From NCBI GenBank assembly GCA_963738345.1, contig CAVTWI010000002.1, positions 5,518,001 through 5,582,000 on the forward strand: a DNA stretch of 64,000 bases, written 5' to 3'. Made by a program: the position numbers and the translations under genes. The notes beneath the pieces are model-generated. The model had not been told where the DNA came from. It was given only the letters and a program-made list of their open reading frames with translations, and ran no database searches. Below, one piece after another: positions 43,903 through 52,824 of this stretch (the first letter of the stretch is position 1; every line of letters starts with the position of its first letter). Source of the DNA: Bog-159 sp963738345. Its GTDB lineage: Bacteria; Acidobacteriota; Terriglobia; Bryobacterales; Bryobacteraceae.

Positions 43903-44375
43903 GCACGCGGCGGGCGAAACCGGGCGGATGGGTGGCGCGCCGCATGCGGCAGCCATGCCGGTGGTGCGGCGGCGAAGTCCCCAAGGGCCGCTTCACGTTT
44001 TGTTCCGAACGATGCGTCCACGAGTGGAAGCTACGCACCGATCCAGGATATTTGCGGGCGCAGGTGTTCTTGCGCGACGCTGGCGTTTGCGCGCAGTGCG
44101 GCCTGGATACGGAAGCCATGCGCAAAGATAAGCGGAAGTTGGACTATGCGGCGCGGCGGAGGTTCGAGAAGGACTGGGGCGTGCGGCGGAATTTATGGGA
44201 TGCCGATCATATTGTGCCTGTGGCCGAGGGCGGCGGCGAGTGCGACTTGGCGAATATGCGAACGCTTTGTTTGAAGTGCCACCGGGCGGTTACGGCGGTG
44301 CTGGTGGCCCGGTTGCGGCGCACATCGAATCAGAAATCGACCACGCAGCAGAACACGTTACATTTGAAGTACTAA
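43899..44375 (+). CDS. HNH endonuclease-family protein with N-terminal zinc finger
   Basis: 158 residues; GTG overlaps the pheT stop (GTGA). An N-terminal CRWCGGEVPKGRFTFCSERC looks like an FCS-type zinc knuckle, then GVCAQCGLD and LWDADHIVPVAEGGGECDLA with NMRTLCLKCHR, a complete HNH motif with its zinc Cys pairs (DH..P, N, H). Such stand-alone HNH proteins are common in chromosomes; the target is unknown. Sitting at the end of pheT, it looks resident rather than mobile. Confidence 0.85.
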   Translation: MSTRRAKPGGWVARRMRQPCRWCGGEVPKGRFTFCSERCVHEWKLRTDPGYLRAQVFLRDAGVCAQCGLDTEAMRKDKRKLDYAARRRFEKDWGVRRNLWDADHIVPVAEGGGECDLANMRTLCLKCHRAVTAVLVARLRRTSNQKSTTQQNTLHLKY

Positions 44376-44394
44376 TATTTGATCAATACCAAGC

Positions 44395-45159
44395 ATGCCA
44401 AACGATCCAGACGCTCTCGAACGGGAACTCGTCTACCACGAGCAACTCTATTCGGGCTTCGCGCAATCGCATTTCGCGCGTGCGGCGGTGCGGGCATTGC
44501 GGCGCCACATGGCGTCTCGGATCCTAAACCTGCTCGGAGCCGACGCTTCATCGGTTGTCGTGAGCCTTGGTTGTGGTATCGGAGATACGGAATTGCTGTT
44601 GGCGCCGCACGTAGGCCGGGTCGTGGGTGTGGATCTATCGTCCAAAGGAGTGCGGCAGGCCAATGCCGACGCAAAGCGTCTCGGTATCACAAACGTAGAG
44701 TTTCGGGAGGGGTCTTTCGAGGACAACCTGGATCTGCCTCGCGCCGACGGAGTCATCGGAATTTTCTTCCTCCATCACCTTCCCGATTCTGTGCTGGCCG
44801 AGGCGCCTGTACGGCTGAGGAGCATGTTGAAACCTGGCGGAGTGTTTTATTCGCTCGACCCAAGTGCACATCGTCTATCTGGTAAGGTAGGCCGCTTGCT
44901 GATTCCGTGGATGATGAAGCGCTACCAAACCGAGGACGAGCGGGAACTCGATCCGGCGTGGACCTTAGGCCTGTTCGAGCGCGCTGGATTCGCGACGACG
45001 CAGCGGGATGTGTACGACTTCGTGTCCAGCCCGCTTGCCGGATTGCTGCCCGGATGGGAACTTGGTTATCAGGCAGCCCGCGGCTTTGACGATTTGATAC
45101 TGAAGGCGCCCGCGTTTCGCAAGTGGGGAAGTAATTTCGAGATCATCGCACGCGCATAG
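44395..45159 (+). CDS. Class I SAM-dependent methyltransferase
   Basis: 254 residues. Rossmann motifs: VVSLGCGIGDTELLLAPHVG (motif I, GxGxG-like GCGIGD), VVGVDLSSKGVRQANADAKR with the acidic end of strand 2, FREGSFEDNLDLPRADGVIG and FFLHHLPDSVLAEAPVRLRS, LKPGGVFYSLDPSAHRLSGK. It belongs to the small-molecule methyltransferase 11/25 type; the substrate is not shown by sequence. It follows the HNH gene by 19 nt. Confidence 0.88.
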   Translation: MPNDPDALERELVYHEQLYSGFAQSHFARAAVRALRRHMASRILNLLGADASSVVVSLGCGIGDTELLLAPHVGRVVGVDLSSKGVRQANADAKRLGITNVEFREGSFEDNLDLPRADGVIGIFFLHHLPDSVLAEAPVRLRSMLKPGGVFYSLDPSAHRLSGKVGRLLIPWMMKRYQTEDERELDPAWTLGLFERAGFATTQRDVYDFVSSPLAGLLPGWELGYQAARGFDDLILKAPAFRKWGSNFEIIARA

Positions 45160-45192
45160 TCCGCCGCATTGAATTGGGGCCAACGCGGAGAC

Positions 45193-45216
45193 AAGCGGGG
45201 TTTGGCAACCCCGCTT
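45193..45216. terminator. Bidirectional hairpin between convergent genes
   Basis: AAGCGGGGTT-TGGC-AACCCCGCTT is a perfect 10-bp stem with a 4-nt loop, lying between the ends of the methyltransferase (45159) and the minus-strand PEGA gene (45231). T-tracts are weak on both sides. Confidence 0.65.
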
Positions 45217-45230
45217 ATCCGCTTAGGCAG

Positions 45231-45668
45231 TTAAGAGCGCGGAGGGGGTGCGGCTACAACCTCAGTGGTATGGCCGCGGGCAATATTCACTTCCTGGCGA
45301 TAGACGGTCTGTCCATTCGGGTCGCGTAGTTCGAGATCGTGGTTGCCGGGGGGCAGGTCGAACTTCTTGGCTTTCGCCACGGGGCCGACATAGCCGCCAT
45401 CCACAAAGACCGCAGCGGATTTATCCGGCGTCTCGATTTTCACCTTACCCTCGGGCGGGCCGTAGCCCCAGCCACCGTAGAATCCCGGGCCGTACCAAGC
45501 CGGGCCATACCCCCAGCCCCAGCCTGGGCCGTACCAGCCCCCGCCATAGAATCCGCCTCTGAACCCGCCTCGGAAGACGACTCGCGCGGCTGATGCTTGG
45601 GGCGCGGAGATCAGCATCGTCCCCAATGCCATTACAGCGATTAATGGTGCCTTCCAGAATCGGAACAT
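45231..45668 (-). CDS. Secreted Gly/Tyr/Trp-rich PEGA-domain protein
   Basis: 145 residues. Signal peptide (FWKAPLIAVMALGTMLISAP, cleavage near ASA), then a Gly-Tyr-Trp-Pro-rich stretch (residues 32-72, GGFYGGGWYGPGWGWGYGP) and a PEGA-type domain: KVKIETPDKSAAVFVDGGYV, AKKFDLPPGNHDLELRDPNG. PEGA domains are small surface or cell-wall associated beta modules. No operon partner is evident. Confidence 0.75.
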   Translation of the reverse strand: MFRFWKAPLIAVMALGTMLISAPQASAARVVFRGGFRGGFYGGGWYGPGWGWGYGPAWYGPGFYGGWGYGPPEGKVKIETPDKSAAVFVDGGYVGPVAKAKKFDLPPGNHDLELRDPNGQTVYRQEVNIARGHTTEVVAAPPPRS

Positions 45669-45777
45669 TTTATTTTCTCCTTTTTCCCACTTACTTGGAT
45701 GCGCAAACAGGCTAAAGGTCGCTGGCCGGGCTAAGCTAGCAGCTTCATACTAATAGACTTATAGGTGCCGGGAGGCG

Positions 45778-46946
45778 CTACAAGACGGCGGTTTCTTCGA
45801 GCATGCGCCCTTCGGTGAATCGCTCCAGATTCAGATCGCGGGCGTCCAGCAGATCGCTCGTGCCGTGCAGGATCAGATCGGCCGTGATGCGTCCCGTAGC
45901 CGGAGAATGCATCACGCCATGCCCGCTGAAACCGTTGGCGAAGAACAGGCCCGGCACCCCGGGCGCCGGACCGATGATGGCGTGATGATCGGGCGTGACC
46001 GCATAGAGTCCCGCCCAGGCGCGATGCGGATTCACCTGTAAGTCTTCGAAGCAGGGTACGCGGCTGACGGCATGCGTCAGGATTTTCTCGATAAACGGCG
46101 GGTCGAAAGCGGTCTTGAAACCGGGCGTCTCCTCGGGATCGTTCCAAGCCATCAGCAGTCCCAGGCCTTCGGGCCGGAAATGGAAGCCGGTGGACATATC
46201 GATCACCATCGGCAGGCGGTCCGGCAGCCCGGCGAAAGGCTCGGTAGGAACCAGCATGCGGCGCAGCGGCACGATCGGAAGATCTCAATGCCGGCCATGC
46301 GCGCGACCTCGGCGGCCCAAGGCCCGGCGGCATTCACCACGATGCGCGCGGCAACGTCGCCGTTGGTGGTGCGGACGCCGGCCACTGCCGCGCGCATCCA
46401 CGTCGATTCCGGTGACGGTCCACGCCGCGCCACAGCCGGGCGCCATGTTCCGCGGCGGAGGCCATGAATCCTTTCATCACGCTGTAAGGATCCACAAAGC
46501 CATCGGTGGCGCAGAAACTGCCGCCCAGGATATCGTCGGACCGCAATTGCGGTACACGGCGAATGGACAATTTCTTCGCGGCTGAGCATCTCTACCTGCT
46601 GCAACCCTAGTGCGACCTGGCGCTCGAAGTTGCGGCGCAGGTAGCCGAGGTGGGCGGCGTAGTGGCCACGAACAAATAGCCATGGGACTTGTATTCCGAG
46701 GGGCGTCCGGTGATTTCCTCGAAGGCGGCAAAGATCGGAATGGAGTAAAGGGACATGCGGATGTTCACCGCGGTTGCGAATTGCGCCCGCACCCCGCCCA
46801 TGCTCTTGCCGGTGGATCCCAGGCCCTGCTGGCTTTCGCGCTCGATGACCAACACGTTGCGGCATCCCGCCTCGCGTGAGATGCCAGGCGACGCTCGATC
46901 CCACGATGCCGCCGCCGATAATCACCACATCTGCTGTTTCGGACAT
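45778..46946 (-). CDS. FAD-dependent glycine/D-amino acid oxidase-type oxidoreductase (frame breaks)
   Basis: Joined length is about 389 residues. The start MSETADVVIIGGGIVGSSVA has the Rossmann GxGxxG of FAD binding; after ~46855 the frame changes to give VIERESQQGLGSTGKSMGGV and YKSHGYLFVAT, then again (46570-46334: ILGGSFCATDGFVDPYSVMK), then near 46270 to the final clean frame with GFHFRPEGLGLLMAWNDPEE and GFSGHGVMHSPATGRITADL. These are family features of DadA/sarcosine-oxidase-like enzymes (substrate an amino acid or imino acid). At least three single-base breaks, of the same sort as in pheT. Confidence 0.85.
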
Positions 46947-47089
46947 GTGGCTACTATTTTGCCACAAGCCGGCTTGCAGTATGGTGCCGGGATTGTGAAC
47001 CTTTTAGCCTGTTCGTTCGTCTAATGTATGAAACATTTTGATCGAATCCACTGCACTACCAACAGGAATCGGAAACTGCGGGAGTACGT

Positions 47090-47435
47090 ATGCGCTGCAA
47101 TCTCAAATTCGTGACGGTGTCTGCCATCCTGCGCCTGCAGGGCCGGTTCGTAACCGGCTCCGACGCCGAACTTGTGTCTGCGCGGAATTCCCTTGAAGAA
47201 GGCGGCATCGTCAAGGCGGTCGTGGATTTAAGCGCCGTGCCTTACGTGGATTCAACGGTCTTGGCGTTCATCGTGGAACTCCACAAATCCCTGGCGCAGC
47301 CGCGGCGGGCAACTGTTTTCTGGCGGGTGCGAACCAGCGCGTCCGCGAAGTTCTGGAGATGACCCGCATCGGTGAATCATCCCCTTATTCGAAGACGTCG
47401 AGGACGCGGAAGCTGCTCTCCGGCGCGAAGTATCT
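47090..47435 (+). CDS. STAS-domain anti-sigma-factor antagonist (frame breaks)
   Basis: MRCNLKFVTVSAILRLQGRF, then VKAVVDLSAVPYVDSTVLAF is a typical STAS fold, with the phospho-acceptor Ser in YVDST. The frame breaks near 47310; the continuation in other frames, NCFLAGANQRVREVLEMTR and IIPLFEDVEDAEAALRREVS, completes the domain, with another break near 47375. Such proteins regulate sigma factors through phosphorylation by a kinase partner, none of which is in view. After the last break the frame runs without a stop into the small membrane protein. Confidence 0.75.
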
Positions 47436-47627
47436 GTGCTGACCTTTCTGGTTTGGTGCGTGGTGCTGTTTTTCTGCTGGCCGCTGGCGCTGGTCGCGCT
47501 GGTCATGTATCCGTTAATCTGGCTGTTGCTGTTGCCTTTCCGCATCGTAGGGATTGCCGTGGGCGGCGTCCTGGAATTGGTCTGGGCAATCGTCACTTTA
47601 CCTTTGCGCGTTTTACGGCGCGTCTAG
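47436..47627 (+). CDS. Small two-span membrane protein
   Basis: 63 residues from GTG 47436: VLTFLVWCVVLFFCWPLALV then LIWLLLLPFRIVGIAVGGVL, two or three hydrophobic stretches ending PLRVLRRV. It is in the same frame as the end of the STAS domain as it stands; because of indels nearby I cannot say whether this is a separate gene or a C-terminal membrane part of the STAS protein. Confidence 0.55.
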   Translation: MLTFLVWCVVLFFCWPLALVALVMYPLIWLLLLPFRIVGIAVGGVLELVWAIVTLPLRVLRRV

Positions 47628-47716
47628 CACTCCTCCTACCTCTCCCGTATCCCATCTCACAACAATAAGGAACACTGGGCCCGCTATTCGCGTATGCTTA
47701 CGGGTGGAGGAAATCC

Positions 47717-48454
47717 GTGAAACAACGCAAGTTGCTTAACCCGATTCGAGTTGTGGCCGGGCTGGCCGGATTGACGGCGCTGACGTTGTTGACGCCGGCT
47801 TGTTATGTCAGTACGGAAGGCTCGGGCAACGTGGAGCACGACGCCCGCGCCATCGATATCAACGGCGCAAAATCCGTCGATGTTGAGGTAGAGATGGGGG
47901 CGGGCGAGTTGGTGATGCAGGGCGGCGCCGCCAAGTTGATGGATGCCGATTTCCGGTATCGGGAGCAGGACGGCAAGCCCGAAGTGAAATACGGTGTAAG
48001 CGGATCGCGCGGCACGCTGGAGGTTCGCCAGCCTAGCCACCACACCATCGGCAGCAATGACAAGAATCGCTGGGAATTGCGGCTGAATGAAGAAGTGCCC
48101 ATGGACGTCCGGGTAAAGATGGGCGCGGGCGAGGGCCGCTTGACCCTGGGAAACACGGCGCTGCATAGCCTCGAAGTGGAAATTGGCGCGGGCGAGATGA
48201 AGGTGGATTTAACCGGACATCCGCACGGCGATATTGATGTGAAGATCCACGGAGGGGTCGGCGAGGCGACGGTGCGCCTGCCGCGGCGCGCACGGTTGGA
48301 TATTGAGGCGCACGGCGGCATCGGCGAGATTTCCGCGCGCGGTATGGACAAGCGCGGCGATCGCTGGGTGAACGAACCCGCGGGTCAACCGGACGCGACG
48401 ATCCATGTGAGCGTGAACGGCGGGATCGGGCAGATCAACTTGATTTGCGAGTAA
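47717..48454 (+). CDS. Predicted lipoprotein with beta-helix DUF4097/toastrack-type repeats
   Basis: 245 residues, GTG start with GGAGG 6 nt upstream. The N-terminus (LAGLTALTLLTPACYVSTEG) carries a lipobox-like TPAC. The rest is made of repeated strands with G-A-G or G-G-G turns: VDVEVEMGAGELVMQGGAAK, DVRVKMGAGEGRLTLGNTAL, SLEVEIGAGEMKVDLTGHPH, DIDVKIHGGVGEATVRLPRR, IHVSVNGGIGQINLICE, a five-fold internal repeat of about 20-25 residues. Known relatives lie at the cell surface; function unclear. Confidence 0.75.
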   Translation: MKQRKLLNPIRVVAGLAGLTALTLLTPACYVSTEGSGNVEHDARAIDINGAKSVDVEVEMGAGELVMQGGAAKLMDADFRYREQDGKPEVKYGVSGSRGTLEVRQPSHHTIGSNDKNRWELRLNEEVPMDVRVKMGAGEGRLTLGNTALHSLEVEIGAGEMKVDLTGHPHGDIDVKIHGGVGEATVRLPRRARLDIEAHGGIGEISARGMDKRGDRWVNEPAGQPDATIHVSVNGGIGQINLICE

Positions 48455-48457
48455 GGC

Positions 48458-49084
48458 TCAGCATAGAGCCACCGCGCGGACGGGCGAGGCATCCCGGCCG
48501 GTGAGTTTCAGCGGCAGGACAATCAACTGGAACCAGTCCGCGCCGATGGCATCCAGATTGGTCAGGTTCTCGACAATCGGCACGCCCGCGCCGAGCAAGA
48601 TTTGGTGAGCAGGGTAGGGCGCGCGATCGACGGAGGGCATATCCACCGCCACCAGTTGAACGCCGCAATCAACCAGACATTCGGCGGCGCCGGCAGACAG
48701 GCAGGGGTGCGCGGAGAAGTAATCGGGGTTACGCCAGTGTTCCGACCATCCCGTATGCAGCACCACCGCATGGCCGGCCATCGATTCGCTAAAGGGCGCG
48801 AGATGCTCGCGGCGCAGTTCCTCATGGGGCGGCAGAGCGCGCAGGTCGATCAGGCGGGCCATCGCGATACAACGCTGCAGGGGCACGCGATCGATGGTGG
48901 CGCCGTCCGGACGGAAGTGAAACGGCGCGTCGATATGGGTACCGGTATGGAGGCTGAGCGCGATGCGGCTCAGGTTCATGGTGGCCTGGTCCAGGATTTC
49001 AATGCAGACGGGGCCGTCGCCGGGGAACACGGGCGTGGCGGCATCCACAGGTTGGCTCAGATCGACGATGCGTCCAAAATTCAT
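48458..49084 (-). CDS. Cyclase-family (KynB-like) metal hydrolase
   Basis: 208 residues. The metal-binding signature HTGTHIDAPFHF lies at about residues 46-57 (His, Asp and His ligands), with VDLSQPVDAATPVFPGDGPV ahead and VDMPSVDRAPYPAHQILLGA later. The family includes kynurenine formamidase, which splits N-formylkynurenine in the cytosol; no tryptophan-catabolism gene is in the window, so the substrate is open. Divergent from the carbonic-anhydrase-like gene with a 35-nt gap. Confidence 0.88.
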   Translation of the reverse strand: MNFGRIVDLSQPVDAATPVFPGDGPVCIEILDQATMNLSRIALSLHTGTHIDAPFHFRPDGATIDRVPLQRCIAMARLIDLRALPPHEELRREHLAPFSESMAGHAVVLHTGWSEHWRNPDYFSAHPCLSAGAAECLVDCGVQLVAVDMPSVDRAPYPAHQILLGAGVPIVENLTNLDAIGADWFQLIVLPLKLTGRDASPVRAVALC

Positions 49085-49119
49085 TCGATAATCGTTATCT
49101 TAGATGAATGGGGGGAAGC

Positions 49120-49620
49120 ATGAAGAAGGTGCTGCACTTCGATGCGCCGCGGGATTGGTATCGTTGCGACGCGGCAGTGGTTTGGTGTTTCGACTGCCGT
49201 TTCGAGATGACGTTTCGGAAGCTGTTGAAGCGCATGCGCATTGTGAATTACGATGCGATCCGCGTGGCGGGCGGCGCTAAGATCCTGGGATCGCCCGAGC
49301 GGGAGTCGGAACGGGAATTCGCGGTCGATCAGATTCGCAAATCGATTCGTCTGCACGACACGCGGCTCATCGTGCTGATGGTGCATTCCGATTGCGGCGC
49401 TTACGGCGGTCTGGCGGCATTTGGCGGAGATGGCAAAGCTGAAGCGCGCCATCACGCGGATGAATTGCGAAAAGCCGCTGCGTTTCTGCACACGGAACTA
49501 CCGGAACTCTCGATTGTGAGTGTTTACGTGGATTTCGAAGGGGTCTGGACGGAAGATAGCGAGGCATTTGTCGACACCCAGCCTGTATCCGCACCCATGG
49601 GATCCGCAGCCCGGCGTTAA
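49120..49620 (+). CDS. Compact beta-carbonic-anhydrase-like zinc protein
   Basis: 166 residues from the ATG at 49120, which has GGGGGAAG ahead. WCFDCRF at about residues 22-28 matches the C-x-D-x-R zinc/dyad motif of beta-carbonic anhydrases, and VHSDCGAYGG at about 89-98 the H-x-x-C-G motif; Arg- and Lys-rich helices lie between. It is shorter than usual beta-CAs (200+) and the end (DTQPVSAPMGSAARR) is polar. CO2 hydration is a guess; related small proteins are annotated only as CA-like. Confidence 0.75.
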   Translation: MKKVLHFDAPRDWYRCDAAVVWCFDCRFEMTFRKLLKRMRIVNYDAIRVAGGAKILGSPERESEREFAVDQIRKSIRLHDTRLIVLMVHSDCGAYGGLAAFGGDGKAEARHHADELRKAAAFLHTELPELSIVSVYVDFEGVWTEDSEAFVDTQPVSAPMGSAARR

Positions 49621-49682
49621 TATAACCTTTACGCCTCTCTCACACCTTCCTTAGAACCGCCACGATAACTTGGTGGCTGTCT

Positions 49683-51641
49683 ATGGGTCAACTTCTGAGC
49701 AGTCTTTCGGTAGCGAGGGTGCTACTTACGGTAGTGGGATTGGCCGTAGTGACAACGCCCGTCCGGGCATTTCAACTAGCCGCGGATCTTCCTAGCGCTG
49801 CGGTGGCCGGCAAGGCATCCTACGGCGCGCTCCAAGGGACGGCCAAGGGTCCCAACGGCCAACGTGTTTCCGGTGTCCAGGTAACGCTACAAACTCTTGA
49901 TCGAAGAATTCAACAGACAGCGGTGAGCGGAAGTGACGGCAATTTCCTGATTAGCGATGTTGCGCCGGGATCGTATCAACTTAACGCTCTGGCCGCCGGA
50001 CTGGGCGCGTCATCCGCGTCCACTATCGAAATTGCACAAAACCAAGTCACTTATGCCAGTATTCAACTGGGCGCAGCGGTTGCGGTTGCGCCGGCGGCGG
50101 AGGGGTCGTCACCGCAATCGTCACTAGCGGCGGAACTGGCCGCGATGAAAGCTCGTATTGAGGCGCTCGAAGCCCAATTGCAGCGGCAGAACGCCGTCGC
50201 CACCACGACGGCCCCAGTGCCACAACAAGCCACGCCCGCAGCCACTCCGGCCGCGCCGGCGATTCCTGAAGCGTTGCAAGCCAATGAGTCTACTCCGGGC
50301 GTGGATTACTTTACACCGTTCGCGTTCGGGGATTTTACGTGGCTGAACGGCACTTCGCGCAATAAGGATGCGGTGCTCGATACGAAGTTCTTCACCCCCG
50401 AAGTGAGATTCGACTCTCACTTCATGACCGACTTCAACCAGCCCAGGGATCACACCATTGGCGGATCCACCGAGTCATTCCGGAGCGGTGAATTCCAACT
50501 GGAACAAGTTAGTGTGGGCGGCGATTTTCACTGGCAGAATGTGCGAGGCCGAATCCTGCTGATGGACGGATTGTTCGCCACTACCACCCCCCGCAACGAT
50601 CCGAGTACGGCCGTCGGCCAGTGGGATCTGCGTGACGCCTATCGTTATATTTCGGAGGGCTACGGCGGGTATCACTTCAACGTAAATCATGGGCTGAATG
50701 TGGATGCCGGCATTTTTGTATCTTACATTGGACTGTTCAGTTACTATAACTTCGATAACTGGACCTATCAGCCGTCTTATGTGTCGTCGAATACGCCATG
50801 GTTCTTCAACGGCCTGCGCATACAGTGGTTTCCGACAAATAAGCTGAAGATCGAGCCGTGGATCATCAACGGCTGGCAATCGTATGCGCGCGCCAACGGA
50901 CATCATGGGTTTGGCGGACAGATTCTGTATCGTCCCTACGAATGGCTGTCATTGGTCTTCAACAACTACGGCAACGGCACGGATACGCTAGGCAATCCGG
51001 CACGGGTGCGGCTACACACGGATGACAGCGTTGAAGTGAGGTACTTTAATGCCCCCGAAAGCAAGGGCGTGTCAAAGGCGGCATTCTCCTTCACAGGTGA
51101 CTTGGGATGCGAGTACGGTGGCGGAGTGACTTGCCACGGCGGCGCGACCGGACCGAAGCAAGCCTTCCTCGGCTGGATGCTTTATGATCGCACTTGGTTC
51201 CATAAGGACCTGCTTGGCTTAACCATTGGCGGCGGCATGATGAACAATCCCGGCCGCTATTTGACGCTTCTGCCGCCGATCAACGGTGCGGATGCCATCT
51301 CCGGATCGCCGTACTTCACGGAGAACCCCGCCGATCCGGCCAAGATGTGGGACAGCACGGTAACTCTGCAGTACATGCCGAAGGAATACATCACCTGGTG
51401 GGGTGAGGTTGGATATCGCCACTCGAACGTCCCGTACTTCTCGGGCCGGGGCGGGATCACGCCGCCCGGCGGTAACAATGGATCGCCTTCGGATTATGTA
51501 TGTAGCTCGGGTGCGTCATCCGGCACCAATAGCCTGGCGGCTGCGGAGACCGCTTGTGGTGGAGGCGTCGGCAGCGTCTGGTTCCCCGATTTGAGGCGCA
51601 GCCAGGTAGTGGTTAGCGTTGGCGTAATGGTTAAGTTCTGA
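49683..51641 (+). CDS. Outer-membrane porin (BBP2-like) with carboxypeptidase-like N-domain
   Basis: 652 residues. Signal peptide, then a carboxypeptidase-regulatory-like module (residues ~45-115: GTAKGPNGQRVSGVQVTLQT, GNFLISDVAPGSYQLNALAA), a short coiled coil (AAELAAMKARIEALEAQLQ) and a Pro/Ala linker, then a barrel from ~205: VDYFTPFAFGDFTWLNGTSR, FTPEVRFDSHFMTDFNQPRD, LNVDAGIFVSYIGLFSYYNF, NGWQSYARANGHHGFGGQI and final VVVSVGVMVKF. It resembles the putative beta-barrel porin-2 family. Two Cys pairs are in a surface loop (residues ~475-490, YVCSSGASS, ETACGGG). First gene of the efflux operon, so it may be its outer-membrane access or uptake partner. Confidence 0.8.
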   Translation: MGQLLSSLSVARVLLTVVGLAVVTTPVRAFQLAADLPSAAVAGKASYGALQGTAKGPNGQRVSGVQVTLQTLDRRIQQTAVSGSDGNFLISDVAPGSYQLNALAAGLGASSASTIEIAQNQVTYASIQLGAAVAVAPAAEGSSPQSSLAAELAAMKARIEALEAQLQRQNAVATTTAPVPQQATPAATPAAPAIPEALQANESTPGVDYFTPFAFGDFTWLNGTSRNKDAVLDTKFFTPEVRFDSHFMTDFNQPRDHTIGGSTESFRSGEFQLEQVSVGGDFHWQNVRGRILLMDGLFATTTPRNDPSTAVGQWDLRDAYRYISEGYGGYHFNVNHGLNVDAGIFVSYIGLFSYYNFDNWTYQPSYVSSNTPWFFNGLRIQWFPTNKLKIEPWIINGWQSYARANGHHGFGGQILYRPYEWLSLVFNNYGNGTDTLGNPARVRLHTDDSVEVRYFNAPESKGVSKAAFSFTGDLGCEYGGGVTCHGGATGPKQAFLGWMLYDRTWFHKDLLGLTIGGGMMNNPGRYLTLLPPINGADAISGSPYFTENPADPAKMWDSTVTLQYMPKEYITWWGEVGYRHSNVPYFSGRGGITPPGGNNGSPSDYVCSSGASSGTNSLAAAETACGGGVGSVWFPDLRRSQVVVSVGVMVKF

Positions 51642-51648
51642 CCGCTTT

Positions 51649-52794
51649 ATGCAGAGTAAGATCCAATTCGCTGCTTGCGCGTTGTGTGCGGCTAACTTAG
51701 TGGCGGCCTTGACGGCCTGCCATGGGGCGCGCGCCGATGAAACCGCGGAGATGCCGCCGGCCGCGAGAGTCACACCCGATGTGGACATCACCCTATTCAC
51801 CGTCGATCATCCGGAACAGTTTCCCCTGGCTGCGGCGGCGAAACGTCCGAGCACCTCGGAGTTAGTGGTCACCGGCGCGGTCACCCCCGATGTCTCCAGA
51901 AACGTGCCGGTAGTTTCGCTGGCATCGGGACGAGTGGTGGCCGTCCACGCGAGACTCGGCGATACCGTTCAAAAAGGGCAGTTGCTTTTGACTATCCGCA
52001 GCGACGATGTTTCGGGCGGCTACTCGAACTATCGGAAGGCGCTGGCCGATGAGATCCTGGCGCGAGCCCAACTAACGCGTGCCAAGGATTTATATGCACA
52101 CGGCGCGATTGCGCAAAGCGACCTGGAAGTTGCGCAGGATACGGAAGACAAAGCCAAAGTCGACGTGGAAACCATGTCGGAACACCTCCGGCTTCTGGGC
52201 AACGACCCGGACAAGCCGATTGGGATGGTGGATATCTTCGCGCCTGTGGCGGGGGTAATTACCGATCAACAGGTCACTACCGCATCCGCCGTACAAGCCT
52301 TCGGCACGCCAAGTCCATTCACTATATCCGACCTATCGTCTGTTTGGATCGTCTGCGATGTCTATGAAAATGACTTAGCCTCGGTGAAGATTGGCGATAC
52401 TGCCGACATCCGGCTAAACGCTTATCCCGACCGGCTTTTCAAGGGCCGCGTGAGTAACATCGGAGCCACGCTTGACCCGAACATCCGCACGGCCAAGGTT
52501 CGAATTGAGGTTCAGAATCCCGGCATGATGCGGCTGGGAATGTTCGTGAAAGCCATTTTCCACGGCCAGACCACCGAGATGCACACCGTGGTTCCGGCCT
52601 CTGCCGTGCTCCGCATGCATGACCGCGACTTCGTATTTGTTCCAGCGCCCGGGAAGAAATTCCGCCGCGTCGAGATAACCAGCGGTGACCTGTTGCAGGA
52701 CGACGTCAGTCTGCAAGAGATCAAAGCGGGTCTGCAGCCGGGCCAACAAGTGGTTACCAACGCACTGGTTCTCGACCACGTTCTCGATAAGTGA
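51649..52794 (+). CDS. czcB: RND efflux periplasmic adaptor (CzcB/CusB-like)
   Basis: 381 residues, 7 nt after the porin stop. A lipobox-like LTAC in the signal peptide (ALCAANLVAALTACHGARAD) suggests a lipid anchor. The membrane-fusion-protein parts follow: barrel-sandwich/lipoyl SLASGRVVAVHARLGDTVQK and GQLLLTIRSDDVSGGYSNY, helical hairpin (ALADEILARAQLTRAKDLYA), IFAPVAGVITDQQVTTASAV, beta-barrel SVWIVCDVYENDLASVKIGD and membrane-proximal HTVVPASAVLRMHDRDFVFV. It links the inner-membrane pump to the outer-membrane channel. A His/Met-rich metal-binding N-terminus is not obvious, so the substrate is open. Confidence 0.93.
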   Translation: MQSKIQFAACALCAANLVAALTACHGARADETAEMPPAARVTPDVDITLFTVDHPEQFPLAAAAKRPSTSELVVTGAVTPDVSRNVPVVSLASGRVVAVHARLGDTVQKGQLLLTIRSDDVSGGYSNYRKALADEILARAQLTRAKDLYAHGAIAQSDLEVAQDTEDKAKVDVETMSEHLRLLGNDPDKPIGMVDIFAPVAGVITDQQVTTASAVQAFGTPSPFTISDLSSVWIVCDVYENDLASVKIGDTADIRLNAYPDRLFKGRVSNIGATLDPNIRTAKVRIEVQNPGMMRLGMFVKAIFHGQTTEMHTVVPASAVLRMHDRDFVFVPAPGKKFRRVEITSGDLLQDDVSLQEIKAGLQPGQQVVTNALVLDHVLDK

Positions 52795-52824
52795 CTTAGC
52801 CGGCCTGCAACCTCACCCAATCTA

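Noticed and set aside
43899..44375. HNH gene as part of a defence or mobile system
   Set aside because: It overlaps pheT and is followed by an ordinary methyltransferase gene, with no restriction specificity or mobility genes nearby.
49659..49677. GCCAC...GTGGC palindrome before the porin gene as an operator
   Set aside because: Five-bp arms with a 9-nt spacer are expected by chance in GC-rich sequence.
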